Counted from the first letter of the stretch, positions 46,568 to 55,823 are shown. The stretch: 64,000 nt of DNA from Acidiphilium multivorum AIU301 (GCF_000202835.1 NC_015186.1:1922001-1986000); one strand, 5' to 3'. Numbers and translations: made by a program. The notes: generated by a model from the letters alone, not told the origin.

Positions 46568-47808
46568 GCGCGAACGCCCGCACGCCTTCGGGCGCGACAT
46601 CCGGCGCGCCTTCGGGCGCGACCCCAGGCGCGCTGCTGCTGGACCGGCGCTTCGCGCCGCTGTTCTGGTGCCAGGCCTTCGCCGCCTTCAACGACAATTT
46701 CCTCAAGACCGCGCTGGTGGTGCTGATCCTCTACCGCGCGAAGGACGGCCCGGCGCTGGTGGCGCTGGCGGGCGGGGTGTTCATCCTGCCGTTCCTGCTG
46801 TGTTCGGGGATTGCCGGCGAGCTGGCGGACCGGTTCGACAAGGCGCGGGTCGCGACCGTGGTCAAGGGGGTCGAGATCGGGGCGGCGGGGCTCGCGGTGG
46901 CGGGGTTTCTCGCCGGCTCGGTGCCGGTGCTGTTCGCGGCCCTGCTCGCCTTCGGGGTGCTGGCGGCGCTGTTCGGGCCGGTGAAATACGGGCTGCTGCC
47001 GGACCTGCTGGAGACGGCGCGGCTGCCGCTCGCCAACGCGATGGTGGATTTCGCGACCTTCCTCGCGATCCTGGCGGGGACCGCGCTGGGCGGGCTGCTC
47101 GGCGCGCGGGAGCCCTGGCTGCTCGGCGCCGTGGTGATGGGGTTCGCCCTGCTCGCCTTCGGCGCCGCGGCGCTGATCCCCCGGCCGGGGGCGGCGCGGC
47201 CGGGGCTGAAACTCTCGGCGAGCCCGGTGGCGGCCTCGGCGGATCTGCTGCGCACGCTGCGCGGCGCGGCGCCGCTGTGGCGGGCGGCGCTGGTCAACGC
47301 CTGGTTCTGGTTCGCCGGGATCACCTGCATGACGCTGCTGCCGGTGCTGACGCGGACGACGCTGGGGCGCGGGCCGGGCGCGGTGACGCTGGGGCTGACG
47401 GTGTTCTCGCTCGGCATCGGCGCGGGGAGTTTTCTCGCGGCATCACGGCTGCGCGGGCGGATCGCGCTGGCGCCGGCATGGGGCGGGACGGTCGCCGTCG
47501 GCATCGCGGCGCTGGCGCTGGGGGCGCTGGCGGCGGCAGACCGGTTCGGGGTGACGCTGGCGCTGCTGTTCGTCGTCGCCCTCGGCGGCGGGGTGATCGC
47601 GGTGCCGAGCTTCGCCGCGGTGCAGGCCTGGGCGCCGGCGGAGGCGCGGGCGCGGGCGGTGGCGGGGACGAACATTCTCTCCGCCGCCGGGATGGTCGCG
47701 GCGAGCCTGATCCTGACCGCGCTGCTGCACGCGGGGGCCGGGCCCCGCGCGCTGTTCGCGGGGCTCGGGGCGATCGCGCTCAGTCTCGCGCTGGCGGCGC
47801 GCCGGTAA
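46564..47808 (+). CDS. MFS transporter, LplT-like, with unusual start
   Basis: About 414 residues with 12 hydrophobic helices. PLFWCQAFAAFNDNFLKTAL and the following LVVLILY match the start of LplT and the MFS domain of acyl-ACP-phospholipid acyltransferases, which flip lysophospholipids. No ATG, GTG or TTG is available between the bolA stop and the first helix. CTG 46564, overlapping the bolA TGA, is the best-placed candidate. The N-terminus carries an 8-residue repeat PSGATSGA/PSGATPGA. The 3' end overlaps the convergent enoyl-CoA hydratase gene by 29 bases. Confidence 0.8.
   Translation: MSANARTPSGATSGAPSGATPGALLLDRRFAPLFWCQAFAAFNDNFLKTALVVLILYRAKDGPALVALAGGVFILPFLLCSGIAGELADRFDKARVATVVKGVEIGAAGLAVAGFLAGSVPVLFAALLAFGVLAALFGPVKYGLLPDLLETARLPLANAMVDFATFLAILAGTALGGLLGAREPWLLGAVVMGFALLAFGAAALIPRPGAARPGLKLSASPVAASADLLRTLRGAAPLWRAALVNAWFWFAGITCMTLLPVLTRTTLGRGPGAVTLGLTVFSLGIGAGSFLAASRLRGRIALAPAWGGTVAVGIAALALGALAAADRFGVTLALLFVVALGGGVIAVPSFAAVQAWAPAEARARAVAGTNILSAAGMVAASLILTALLHAGAGPRALFAGLGAIALSLALAARR
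46585..46632 (+). repeat. 24-bp tandem repeat, two copies
   Basis: Copy 1 is 46585-46608 and copy 2 is 46609-46632. Both begin CCTTCGGGCGCGAC and end GGCGCG, differing at a few central bases. In the MFS reading frame they encode PSGATSGA and PSGATPGA. Confidence 0.85.
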
Positions 47809-48574
47809 AGTTCGCCGGGCGCTTCTCGCGGAAGGCGATCACACCCTCGGCGAAGTCCGGCGTGCGGCCCATGCGGCGTTGCAGGTCGCGCTCGAGATCG
47901 AGCTGGGCGTCGAGCCCGTTGGCGCCGGCGGCGTTGAAGGCCGCCTTCATCGCGGCGAGCGCCTGGGTCGGGCGGGAGGCGAGATCGGCCGCGACCGCGA
48001 GGGCGGCGGCGAGGAAGCCCTCGTCGGGCAGGCAGCGCCAGATCAGGCCCCAGTCGGCGGCCTGGCGGGCGGTGATGGTCTCGCCCAGCATGGCGAGGCC
48101 GCGGGCGCGGGCATCGCCCACCGCGCGGGGGAGGAAATGGGTGCCGCCGGCATCCGGGATCAGGCCGATGCGGATGAAGGCCTGGGTGAAATTCGCCGAC
48201 TCGCAGGCGAGCACGATATCCGCCGCGAGGGCGAGATTGGCGCCCGCGCCGGCGGCGACGCCGTTGACCGCGGCGACGATCGGCTTCGGCAGGGCGCGCA
48301 TGCGGCGGACCAGCGGATTGTAGTGCCGGTCGATCGAGGCGCCGAGATCGCGCGGGCCGCCGCCGAGGGACTGGTTGAGATCGGCGCCGGCGCAGAACCC
48401 CCTGCCCTCGCCGGTCAGCAGCACGGCGCGGACCGAATCGTCCGCCTCGATGGCGGCGAAGGCGGCGGCGAGCGCCTCGTGCACCGCCTCGTTCAGCGCG
48501 TTCAGACGGTCGGGCCGGTTGAGCTTCAGCACCCGCACCGCTCCGACGCTTTCCACGATCAGCTCTGCCGCCAT
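47780..48574 (-). CDS. Enoyl-CoA hydratase/isomerase family protein
   Basis: A 264-residue crotonase. Oxyanion-hole motifs are GRGFCAGADLNQSL and NGVAAGAGANLALAADIV. Asp at GLIPDAGGTHFL replaces the second catalytic Glu of hydratases, which is the arrangement of PaaG-type isomerases (ring-epoxide isomerase of phenylacetate breakdown). No other paa genes are nearby, so the specific activity is open. It overlaps the convergent MFS gene. Confidence 0.88.
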   Translation of the reverse strand: MAAELIVESVGAVRVLKLNRPDRLNALNEAVHEALAAAFAAIEADDSVRAVLLTGEGRGFCAGADLNQSLGGGPRDLGASIDRHYNPLVRRMRALPKPIVAAVNGVAAGAGANLALAADIVLACESANFTQAFIRIGLIPDAGGTHFLPRAVGDARARGLAMLGETITARQAADWGLIWRCLPDEGFLAAALAVAADLASRPTQALAAMKAAFNAAGANGLDAQLDLERDLQRRMGRTPDFAEGVIAFREKRPANFTGAPPARD

Positions 48575-48663
48575 TCCTGTTCCTCCCTGCGTTCCGGGCG
48601 ACTAGTGTGCGCCGGTGCGCCGAGTATGGCGAGAACTGACGCTTACGGCAATAAGGAGACGAA

Positions 48664-49611
48664 ATGAGCATCTCGATCGCGATCCATGGCGGGGCGGGCA
48701 CGATGCGGGCGGCGGACATGACGCCGGAGATGGCGGAGGCGCGGCACGAGGGGCTGCGGCGGGCGCTGCGCGCGGGCTGGGACGTGCTGAGCGAGGGCGG
48801 CTCGGCGCTGGACGCGGTGGCGGCGGCGGTGGTGGTGCTGGAGGACGATCCGCTGTTCAATGCCGGGCGCGGGGCGGTGCTGACCGATGCCGGCACGCTG
48901 GAGATGGACGCCGCGATCATGAACGGGGCGGATCGCGCGGCGGGGGCGGTGGCCGGGATCTGCGGGCCGGTGAACCCGGTGCTGGCGGCGCGGGCGGTGA
49001 TGGAGACGACGCCGCATGTGCTGATGATCGGCGACGGCGCGCTGGCGGTGGCGCGGGCGGCGGGGCTGGAATTCGAGACCGAGGCCTATTTCGAGACGCC
49101 TAACCGGCGGGCGGCGCTGGAGATGGAGCTGGCGCGCCGGGCCTCGGGCGCGCCGGACACGCGCTCGGACGCCGACCGGCACGGCACGGTGGGGGCGGTG
49201 GCGCGGGACGCGCACGGGCATCTCGCCGCGGCGACCTCGACCGGCGGGATCACCGCCAAGCGCGCCGGACGGGTGGGCGACACGCCGGTGTTCGGCGCCG
49301 GCACCTTCGCCGATGACGAGACCTGCGCGGTGAGCTGCACCGGGACGGGCGAGGTGTTCATCCGCTACACCGCCGCCGCCGACATCGCGGCGCGGCTGCG
49401 CTACAAGGGCGAGAGCCTGGCGAAGGCGGCGGCGGACGTGATCGCCGAGCTCGCGCCGCGCGGCGGCGATGGCGGGCTGATCGCGCTCGGCGCCGCCGGC
49501 GACCCGGTGATGCCGTTCAATTCGTCGGGCATGTATCGCGGCATGATCGGCGGCGACCGGATGCTGCGCACGGCGATCCACCGCGAGGAATTTCGCGCCG
49601 TTCCGTTGTGA
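48664..49611 (+). CDS. iaaA: Isoaspartyl peptidase / plant-type L-asparaginase
   Basis: A 315-residue Ntn-hydrolase made as a proenzyme and cleaved before the nucleophile Thr175 (DADRHGTVGAVARDAHG). The substrate region ATSTGGITAKRAGRVGDTP and TGTGEVFIR are typical. It removes isoaspartyl residues from peptides and also hydrolyses asparagine. ATG 48664 has AAGGAG upstream. It lies upstream of asd, perhaps by chance, although both touch aspartate metabolism. Confidence 0.93.
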   Translation: MSISIAIHGGAGTMRAADMTPEMAEARHEGLRRALRAGWDVLSEGGSALDAVAAAVVVLEDDPLFNAGRGAVLTDAGTLEMDAAIMNGADRAAGAVAGICGPVNPVLAARAVMETTPHVLMIGDGALAVARAAGLEFETEAYFETPNRRAALEMELARRASGAPDTRSDADRHGTVGAVARDAHGHLAAATSTGGITAKRAGRVGDTPVFGAGTFADDETCAVSCTGTGEVFIRYTAAADIAARLRYKGESLAKAAADVIAELAPRGGDGGLIALGAAGDPVMPFNSSGMYRGMIGGDRMLRTAIHREEFRAVPL

Positions 49612-49687
49612 GGTGCGGGCATTTCCCTTGCACCTTGCCGGGCGGGACGCTAGCTCGTGCAGCTGAATTGGATGAGGATGAAGGCAG

Positions 49688-50731
49688 ATGGCGTATAGAG
49701 TTGCAGTTGTCGGGGCCACCGGGGCGGTCGGGCGCGAGATGCTCAAGACGCTCGCGGAGCGGAACTTTCCCGCCTCCGAGGTGATCGCCCTCGCCTCCCC
49801 GCGCTCGGCGGGGCAGCAGGTGAGCTTTGGCGACGAGGCGATCCTCACCGTGAAGAACCTGGAGACCTTCGATTTCCGCGGGGTGGATTTCGGCCTGTTC
49901 TCGCCGGGCGCCTCGATCTCGGCGGTGCACGCGCCGCGCGCGGCCGAGGCGGGGTGCATCGTGATCGACAATACCAGCCATTTCCGCATGGAGCCGGACG
50001 TGCCGCTGGTGGTGCCGGAGGTGAACACCCACGCGCTGGAAGCCTTCATGGCGAAGCCGGACTGGCGGCGGATCATCGCTAATCCGAACTGCTCGACGAT
50101 CCAGATGGTGGTGGCGCTGAAGCCGCTGCACGAGAAGTTCGGCATCCGCCGCGTGTCGGTCGCGACCTACCAGTCGGTCTCCGGCGCGGGCAAGGAGGGC
50201 ATGGACGAGCTGGAGCGCGCGACCAAGGCCACCTATGTCCACGAGACGACGAAGCCGGAAGTCTTCACCAAGCCGATCGCCTTCAACGTGATCCCGCATA
50301 TCGACGTGTTCATGAAGGACGGGGCGACCAAGGAAGAGTGGAAGATGACGGTCGAGACCCGCAAGATCCTCGACCCCGATATCGCGGTGTTCGCGACCTG
50401 CGTGCGGGTGCCGGTGTTCATCGGCCATGGCGAGGCCGTGCATGTCGAGTTCGCCAACCCGGCCCCGCTGGAGGCGGCAAGGGCGGCGCTGCGCGCGGCC
50501 CCGGGCGTGACGCTGTTCGACGAGCGCGAGGATGGCGGCTACGTCACCCCGCTGGAATGCCAGGGCGAGGATGCCGTCTATGTGTCGCGGCTGCGGGTCG
50601 ATCCCACGGTGCCGCACGGGCTCGGCTTCTGGTGCGTTTCGGACAATCTGCGCAAGGGCGCGGCGCTGAACGCGGTGCAGATCGCCGAGACGATCGTCAA
50701 GCGCGGACTGATCGGCAGGAAGGCCGCCTGA
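49688..50731 (+). CDS. asd: Aspartate-semialdehyde dehydrogenase
   Basis: A 347-residue NADPH enzyme of the Lys/Met/Thr and diaminopimelate pathway. The nucleotide motif is VVGATGAVGREML, the catalytic Cys135 is in ANPNCSTIQM, and the acid/base region YQSVSGAGKEGMDEL and C-terminal LVPLxCQGxDxVYVSRLR-like segment are present. Full length. ATG 49688 has a spaced AAGG upstream. Confidence 0.97.
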   Translation: MAYRVAVVGATGAVGREMLKTLAERNFPASEVIALASPRSAGQQVSFGDEAILTVKNLETFDFRGVDFGLFSPGASISAVHAPRAAEAGCIVIDNTSHFRMEPDVPLVVPEVNTHALEAFMAKPDWRRIIANPNCSTIQMVVALKPLHEKFGIRRVSVATYQSVSGAGKEGMDELERATKATYVHETTKPEVFTKPIAFNVIPHIDVFMKDGATKEEWKMTVETRKILDPDIAVFATCVRVPVFIGHGEAVHVEFANPAPLEAARAALRAAPGVTLFDEREDGGYVTPLECQGEDAVYVSRLRVDPTVPHGLGFWCVSDNLRKGAALNAVQIAETIVKRGLIGRKAA

Positions 50732-50789
50732 TTATCCGGGAAGGCCGATTGACGAGACCGCGTCGATCGGCCTAAACCCCCGTCCGTCG

Positions 50790-50865
50790 GCGGACGTAGC
50801 TCAGCTGGTAGAGCGCCAGGTTGTGGTCCTGGATGTCGTGGGTTCGAGCCCCATCGTTCGCCCCA
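50790..50865 (+). tRNA. tRNA-His (GUG)
   Basis: The acceptor GCGGACG (50790-50796) pairs with CGTTCGC (50855-50861). The extra G at position -1 (50789) faces the discriminator C, as in bacterial tRNA-His. The anticodon loop TTGTGGT gives GTG. CCA is encoded (50863-50865). Confidence 0.96.
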
Positions 50866-50890
50866 TCTTTTTGCCCCTCGCAATTCCCTC

Positions 50891-51481
50891 ATGGCAGATC
50901 CATCGGGTTCTCATCTCCGGGCGGTGATCCTGGCCGGCGGCGCCGGGCGGCGGCTCGGCGGGGTGGACAAGGCGCTGCTGATCCTGCACGGACGGACGAT
51001 GCTCGATCACGCCATCGCAACGGTTTCGGGACAGGTCGGCGCCGTGGCACTCAGCGCGGCGGGCGATCCGGCGCGTTTCGCGCGGTTCGGGATTCCGGTG
51101 CTGGAGGACGGGCGGCATCGCGGCAAGGGGCCGCTGGCCGGGGTGCTCGCCGGGATGCGCTGGGCGGCGGCTTCAGGCGGCGAGACGCTGCTGAGCCTGC
51201 CGGTGGACACGCCCTTCGCGCCGCGCGACCTTGCGGCCCGGCTTGGCGCGGCACCCGCGGTGGCGGCCTCGCACGGGCGGACGCATCATCTCGTCGCACT
51301 CTGGCCGGTGGCGGCGGCGGACGCGCTGGAGCGCTTCCTCGACGGGAAGGGACCATACCGGGTGTCGGGCTTCGCGGCGGAGATCGGGATGCGCGCGGTG
51401 GCGTTCGCGGATGAGCGCGACCCGTTCGTCAACATCAACACGCAGGCCGATCTCGACGCGGCGGAGGCGGGGCGGTGCTGA
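50891..51481 (+). CDS. mobA: Molybdenum cofactor guanylyltransferase
   Basis: A 196-residue GTP:molybdopterin guanylyltransferase that makes the MGD form of the cofactor. The GTP site is ILAGGAGRRLGGVDKALL, followed by GPLAGVLAGM and LPVDTPFAP. Intact. Its end overlaps the GTG start of the marC gene by 7 bases (coupled translation). Confidence 0.94.
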   Translation: MADPSGSHLRAVILAGGAGRRLGGVDKALLILHGRTMLDHAIATVSGQVGAVALSAAGDPARFARFGIPVLEDGRHRGKGPLAGVLAGMRWAAASGGETLLSLPVDTPFAPRDLAARLGAAPAVAASHGRTHHLVALWPVAAADALERFLDGKGPYRVSGFAAEIGMRAVAFADERDPFVNINTQADLDAAEAGRC

Positions 51482-52113
51482 ACGCGTTCATCGCCGATTT
51501 CCTCTATGCCGCGGTGGCGCTGTTCGTCATCATCGATCCGGTCGGCACCGCGATCATCTTCGCGGCGCTCACCACGCATGACGACGCGGCGAAGCGGCGG
51601 ACGATCGCCAGGCGGGCCTCGGCGATCAGCTTCCTCGTGCTGCTGGTGTTCGGCCTCGCGGGGGAAAAGCTGCTGCGGCTGCTCGGGATCGGGATTCCGG
51701 CCTTGCAGATCGCCGGCGGGGCGCTGCTGTTCCTCTCGGCCAAGGACATGGTGACGGCGAAGGGCGAGTTGCGGGCGAGCAGCGAGGAGCGCAGTGCCGC
51801 GAGCGAGTCGACCGAGGATATCAGCGTGTTTCCGCTGGCGATTCCGCTGATCGCCGGGCCGGGCGGGATGACCACGATGGTGCTGCTGCACGCCAAGGCG
51901 GGCGGGCAGCCGGGGGCGGTGCTCGCCAACGCGCTGGCGCTGGCGGCGATGATCGCGGCCACCCTGGTTTCGATGCTGGGCGCGCGGCGGCTCGCGCGGC
52001 TGATGGGGGCGACCGGGGCCAGCGTGGTCGGGCGGGTGCTGGGCATCCTGGTCGCGGCGCTGGCGGCGCAGTTCATCATCGAGGGCACGCAGGCCGCGCT
52101 GCATCTCGGCTGA
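51475..52113 (+). CDS. MarC-family inner membrane protein
   Basis: 212 residues from GTG 51475, with six membrane helices. The N-terminal signature YAAVALFVIIDPVGTAIIFAAL is clear, and PLAIPLIAGPGGMTTMVL is the hallmark of the family. The function is not firmly established; an early link to antibiotic resistance was not confirmed. Coupled to mobA. Confidence 0.9.
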   Translation: MLNAFIADFLYAAVALFVIIDPVGTAIIFAALTTHDDAAKRRTIARRASAISFLVLLVFGLAGEKLLRLLGIGIPALQIAGGALLFLSAKDMVTAKGELRASSEERSAASESTEDISVFPLAIPLIAGPGGMTTMVLLHAKAGGQPGAVLANALALAAMIAATLVSMLGARRLARLMGATGASVVGRVLGILVAALAAQFIIEGTQAALHLG

Positions 52114-52208
52114 GGCGGAAATTTCCGCCGTTTTCAACATTCTAGGCAAGGCGCGGATTGACCGGACCGGGCGCGTCTGGCACCGTAACGCAAACGGGAG
52201 GCGGGCTC

Positions 52209-52550
52209 ATGACAAGATCTGAACTGATCGCGGCGCTGGCGGCTGACCATCCCCACCTGACGCTGGCGGATGTGGAGCGGATCGTCACCGCGATGTTCGA
52301 CGAGATGACCGCCACCCTCGCCGCGGGCGGGCGGGTGGAATTGCGCGGCTTCGGCGCGTTCTCGGTGAAGCAGCGCCAGGCGCGGGCGGGGCGCAACCCC
52401 AGGACCGGCGAGACGGTGAAGGTGGACGAGAAGACCGTGCCCTTCTTCCGCGCCGGGCGCGAATTGCGCGAGATGGTCAACGCGGGCATGAAACCGCTCG
52501 ACGGCGGGGCCGATGGCGCCGGGGACGACGACGAGGACGACGAGGAGTAG
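52209..52550 (+). CDS. ihfB: Integration host factor subunit beta (HU/IHF family)
   Basis: 113 residues from ATG 52209. The DNA-bending core includes [21 protein letters not shown] and [30 protein letters not shown] (the GRNP arm). The C-terminal 20 residues are an acidic tail ([12 protein letters not shown]) not found in E. coli IHF. GGGAGG lies 11 bases upstream of the start. First gene of the ihfB-lapA-pyrF-trpF run. Confidence 0.92.
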   Translation: MTRSELIAALAADHPHLTLADVERIVTAMFDEMTATLAAGGRVELRGFGAFSVKQRQARAGRNPRTGETVKVDEKTVPFFRAGRELREMVNAGMKPLDGGADGAGDDDEDDEE

Positions 52551-52866
52551 ACCGCTGAAGACCGTCCGGCTCATTTTCGGGGCGCTGGTGATTCTGGCGC
52601 TGGTGATTTTTCTCCTGTCGAACCGCGCGCCGGTGGCGGTTTCGTTCTTTCCGTTCGGCACGCTGGGCTCGGCGGTGCTCGGCGCGATCGTGCTGATCGC
52701 CTTCGGGCTGGGCATGCTGCTGGGCATGCTGATCCATGTGCCGCACCGGCTGCGGGCGCAGCGGCGGGCGAAGCGGGCCGAGCGGCAGCTCGCGGCGCTG
52801 CGGGCGCAGCCGCCGGCACCGCAAGCGCCGGCGGACGAGACGATCAGCCTGCCGCCGGCCGTCTGA
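52513..52866 (+). CDS. lapA: LapA-family (DUF1049) membrane protein
   Basis: Coordinates are from the first ATG (117 residues), which overlaps ihfB by 38 bases. The conserved part begins [21 protein letters not shown], i.e. at CTG 52555, which sits 7 bases after a perfect GAGGAG; that gives 103 residues and may be the real start. Two membrane helices are followed by a basic coiled tail ([17 protein letters not shown]). LapA helps control LPS assembly in enterics. Linkage to ihfB and pyrF is typical. Confidence 0.85.
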   Translation: MAPGTTTRTTRSRPLKTVRLIFGALVILALVIFLLSNRAPVAVSFFPFGTLGSAVLGAIVLIAFGLGMLLGMLIHVPHRLRAQRRAKRAERQLAALRAQPPAPQAPADETISLPPAV

Positions 52867-52867
52867 C

Positions 52868-53572
52868 ATGGGCGCGGCACGACATGGCGCGCGGCGGCTG
52901 ATCGCCGCGATCGACACGCCTTCGCTCGATGAGGCGCGGCGGCTGGCCGGCGCGGTGGGGCCGCATTGCGGGCTGGTGAAGCTGGGGCTGGAGGCGTTCT
53001 GCGCCAACGGGCCGGCGCTGCTGGACGCCGCCGCAGGGCACGACGTGTTTCTCGATCTCAAGCTGCACGACATTCCGAACACGGTGGCCGGGGCGGTGCG
53101 CGCGCTGCTGCCGTTGCGGCCGGCGATGCTGACGGTGCACGCGGCGGGCGGCAGCGCCATGATCGCGGCGGCGCGGGAAGCGGCCGAGGCGGCGGGCGCG
53201 GCGCGGCCGGTGCTGCTGGCGGTGACGGTGCTGACCAGCCTTTCGGCCGGCGCGCTGGCGGAGACCGGGGTGGCTGGCGGACCGCGCCAGCAGGTGCTGC
53301 GGCTGGCGAAGCTGGCGCTCGCCGCCGGGGCGGACGGGCTGGTGTGCAGCGCCAACGAGATTTCGGTGCTGCGCGACGCGTTCGGCGCCGACCCGGTGCT
53401 GGTGGTGCCGGGAATCCGGCCCGCGGGCGCCGATCATGGCGATCAGGCGCGGGTGGCGACGCCGGAGGCGGCGATCGCGGCGGGGGCGAGCTATATCGTG
53501 GTCGGCCGGCCGATCACCACGGCGGCGGACCCGGCGGCGGCGGCGGCTTCCATCGCGGCGTCGATCGGCTGA
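52868..53572 (+). CDS. pyrF: Orotidine 5'-phosphate decarboxylase
   Basis: 234 residues from ATG 52868. The catalytic Lys/Asp array is FLDLKLHDIPNTVAGA, with the phosphate-binding region VVPGIRPAGADHGDQARVATP and YIVVGRPIT. It makes UMP. The start is one base after the lapA stop; the stop overlaps trpF by one base (TGATG). Confidence 0.96.
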   Translation: MGAARHGARRLIAAIDTPSLDEARRLAGAVGPHCGLVKLGLEAFCANGPALLDAAAGHDVFLDLKLHDIPNTVAGAVRALLPLRPAMLTVHAAGGSAMIAAAREAAEAAGAARPVLLAVTVLTSLSAGALAETGVAGGPRQQVLRLAKLALAAGADGLVCSANEISVLRDAFGADPVLVVPGIRPAGADHGDQARVATPEAAIAAGASYIVVGRPITTAADPAAAAASIAASIG

Positions 53573-54189
53573 TGGCGCGGGCGAAGATCTGCGGGCTGCG
53601 GACGCGGGAGACCTGGCTGGCGGCGACGGACGCCGGGGCGGACTGGGTCGGGTTCGTGTTCTTTCCGCGCTCGCCGCGCTTTCTCACCACCGAGGCGCTG
53701 AAGGCGATCGGCGCGGATGCGCGGGTGCCAAGGGTGGGGCTGTTCGTCGACCCCGAACCGGCGGCGATCGAGGCGGTGCTGAAGGTGCAGGACCTCGAAT
53801 TTCTGCAGATCTATGCCGGCGCGGAAGCCTGCCGGGCGATGCGGGCGCGGTTCGGCGCGAAAGTGTGGCGGGCGGTGGGGGTTGCTTCCGCCGCCGATCT
53901 GCCGCGCGACGATGAGGGGCTGGACGGGTTCCTGATCGAATCGAAGCCGCCGCGGGGCGCGGACCGGCCGGGCGGCAATGCCACCGCGTTCGACTGGGCG
54001 GTGATGCAGCGCTGGCAGGCCCCCGCCCCGTGGCTGCTGGCGGGCGGGCTGACGCCGGCGAACGTGGCCGCGGCGGTGCGCGCGAGCGGGGCGGCGGCGG
54101 TGGATGTGTCCTCCGGGGTGGAGAGCGCGCCGGGGGAGAAATCGGTTCCGCTGATCCGGGACTTCGTCGCGGCGGCGCACGCGGCCTGA
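53572..54189 (+). CDS. trpF: Phosphoribosylanthranilate isomerase
   Basis: A 205-residue TIM-barrel enzyme of tryptophan synthesis. KICGLRTRE holds the catalytic Cys, WVGFVFFPRSPRFL follows, and VDVSSGVESAPGEKS is the C-terminal phosphate site. Coupled to pyrF. In many alphaproteobacteria trpB and trpA follow; here the next gene is convergent mutM, so trpBA must be elsewhere. Confidence 0.95.
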   Translation: MARAKICGLRTRETWLAATDAGADWVGFVFFPRSPRFLTTEALKAIGADARVPRVGLFVDPEPAAIEAVLKVQDLEFLQIYAGAEACRAMRARFGAKVWRAVGVASAADLPRDDEGLDGFLIESKPPRGADRPGGNATAFDWAVMQRWQAPAPWLLAGGLTPANVAAAVRASGAAAVDVSSGVESAPGEKSVPLIRDFVAAAHAA

Positions 54190-54217
54190 GGCCGGGCCGG
54201 CGGTTGCCCGGCGCGGG

Positions 54218-55045
54218 CTATTTCTGGGTGCGGGCGCAGAAATAGGTGGCGCGGCCGGACTGGACGGTGCGGCTGATGCCGGCGCAGGCGGCCGGGCCGG
54301 GGCAGCGTTCGCAGGGCTGGCCGGCGCGGTCGTAGACTTTCCAGGCGTGCTGGAAATAGCCGAGTTCGCCGGAGGGCTGGACGTAGTCGCGCAGCGAGGA
54401 GCCGCCGGCGGCGATGGCGTCCGTGAGCGTGGCCTTGATCGCCGGCACCAGGCGCCCTGCCCTGCCCCGCCCGATCGTGCCGGCGAGGCGGTGCGGGAGG
54501 ATGCCGGCGCGGAACAGGGCCTCGCTGACATAGATGTTGCCGAGGCCGGCGACGACCGACTGGTCGAGCAGCGCCGCCTTGATCGGGGTTTTCTTGCCTT
54601 CGAGGGCGGACGCAAGAGTGGCGGGCGAAAAGGCATCGTCGAGCGGTTCGGGGCCGAGGCCGGCGATCAGGCGGTGGGAGTCCTCCGCCGCGGTCGCGAC
54701 GAGGTCGAGCGCGCCGAAGCGGCGGGGATCGACGAAGCCGATGATGGCGCCGTCGTCGGTTTCGAGGGTCAGGTGCTGGTGCGGCAGCGGGGCGGAATCG
54801 ATCGTCATCCGGCCGGACATGCCGAGATGGATCAGCACCGACAGCGCGCGGTCGAGCCGCATGAACATGTATTTGCCGCGGCGGCGGAAACCCTCGACGC
54901 GGGCGCCGGAGAGGAACTGCACGAAGCCCTCGGGGATCGGCCAGCGCAGGTCGGGCCGGGCGAGGACGACCCGGGCGAGGCGGCGGCCTTCGAGCTTGGC
55001 GGCGAGGCCGCGCATCACGGTTTCGACTTCGGGGAGTTCCGGCAT
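54218..55045 (-). CDS. mutM: Formamidopyrimidine-DNA glycosylase, last zinc-finger Cys replaced
   Basis: Start ATG 55045 ([14 protein letters not shown]), 275 residues; cleavage of Met leaves the catalytic Pro2, with Glu3. It removes 8-oxoguanine. The H2TH region ([22 protein letters not shown]) is intact. The C-terminal zinc finger normally has four Cys. Here the first pair is CERC, but the end reads [11 protein letters not shown], so the fourth Cys is Thr. An extra Cys occurs in GPAACAGI. Divergent from ubiE (28-base gap). Confidence 0.93.
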   Translation of the reverse strand: MPELPEVETVMRGLAAKLEGRRLARVVLARPDLRWPIPEGFVQFLSGARVEGFRRRGKYMFMRLDRALSVLIHLGMSGRMTIDSAPLPHQHLTLETDDGAIIGFVDPRRFGALDLVATAAEDSHRLIAGLGPEPLDDAFSPATLASALEGKKTPIKAALLDQSVVAGLGNIYVSEALFRAGILPHRLAGTIGRGRAGRLVPAIKATLTDAIAAGGSSLRDYVQPSGELGYFQHAWKVYDRAGQPCERCPGPAACAGISRTVQSGRATYFCARTQK

Positions 55046-55073
55046 GGTGCGTTTGCGGCTATAGCCTGAGCCC

Positions 55074-55823
55074 ATGGCCGATACCAGCAGCGAGACCGTC
55101 GATTTCGGGTTTTCCACCGTGCCGCGCGGCGAGAAGCGGCACAAGGTGCGGGAGGTGTTCGACAGCGTCGCCGGGCGCTACGACATCATGAACGACCTGA
55201 TGTCGCTCGGCGTGCACCGGCTGTGGAAGCGGGAATTCGTCGCGATGATGGACCCGCGGCCGCACCGCACGCTGCTCGACCTCGCGGGCGGGACCGGGGA
55301 TATTTCGCTGCGCTGGCTCGCCGCCGGCGGCGGGCCGGTGCTGATGACCGACATCAACGAGGCGATGCTGCGCGTCGGCCGCGGACGGGCGGAGGAGCAG
55401 GCGCGGATCGAGGGGATCGGCTTCGCGGTGGCGGATGCCGAGGCGCTGCCGCTGCGGGATTCGTGCGTCGATCGGGTGTCGATCGCGTTCGGGCTGCGCA
55501 ACTGCACCGACAAGGACCGGGTGCTGGCCGAGGCGCGGCGAGTGCTGAAGCCGGGCGGGCGGTTCTTCTGCCTGGAGTTCTCGCGCTTGCAGGTGGCGGC
55601 GGCGCAGCCGCTTTACGAAAAGTGGTCGTTCGTGGCGCTGCCGGCGATCGGCGCGCGGGTCGCGCAGGACCGCGAGAGCTATCAGTATCTCGCCGAGAGC
55701 ATCCGCATGTTCCCCGACCAGGAGACGCTGGCGGGGATGATGCGGCGGGCGGGATTCGAGCGGGTTTCATACCGGAACCTGAGCGGCGGGATCGCGGCGA
55801 TCCATTCGGGATGGCGGCTGTGA
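55074..55823 (+). CDS. ubiE: Demethylmenaquinone/ubiquinone C-methyltransferase
   Basis: A 249-residue SAM methyltransferase. Motif I is [15 protein letters not shown], and the UbiE signatures are [19 protein letters not shown] and [12 protein letters not shown]. It acts in ubiquinone synthesis. Its 3' end overlaps coaBC. In several alphaproteobacteria ubiB sits between these two genes; here it does not. Confidence 0.96.
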   Translation: MADTSSETVDFGFSTVPRGEKRHKVREVFDSVAGRYDIMNDLMSLGVHRLWKREFVAMMDPRPHRTLLDLAGGTGDISLRWLAAGGGPVLMTDINEAMLRVGRGRAEEQARIEGIGFAVADAEALPLRDSCVDRVSIAFGLRNCTDKDRVLAEARRVLKPGGRFFCLEFSRLQVAAAQPLYEKWSFVALPAIGARVAQDRESYQYLAESIRMFPDQETLAGMMRRAGFERVSYRNLSGGIAAIHSGWRL

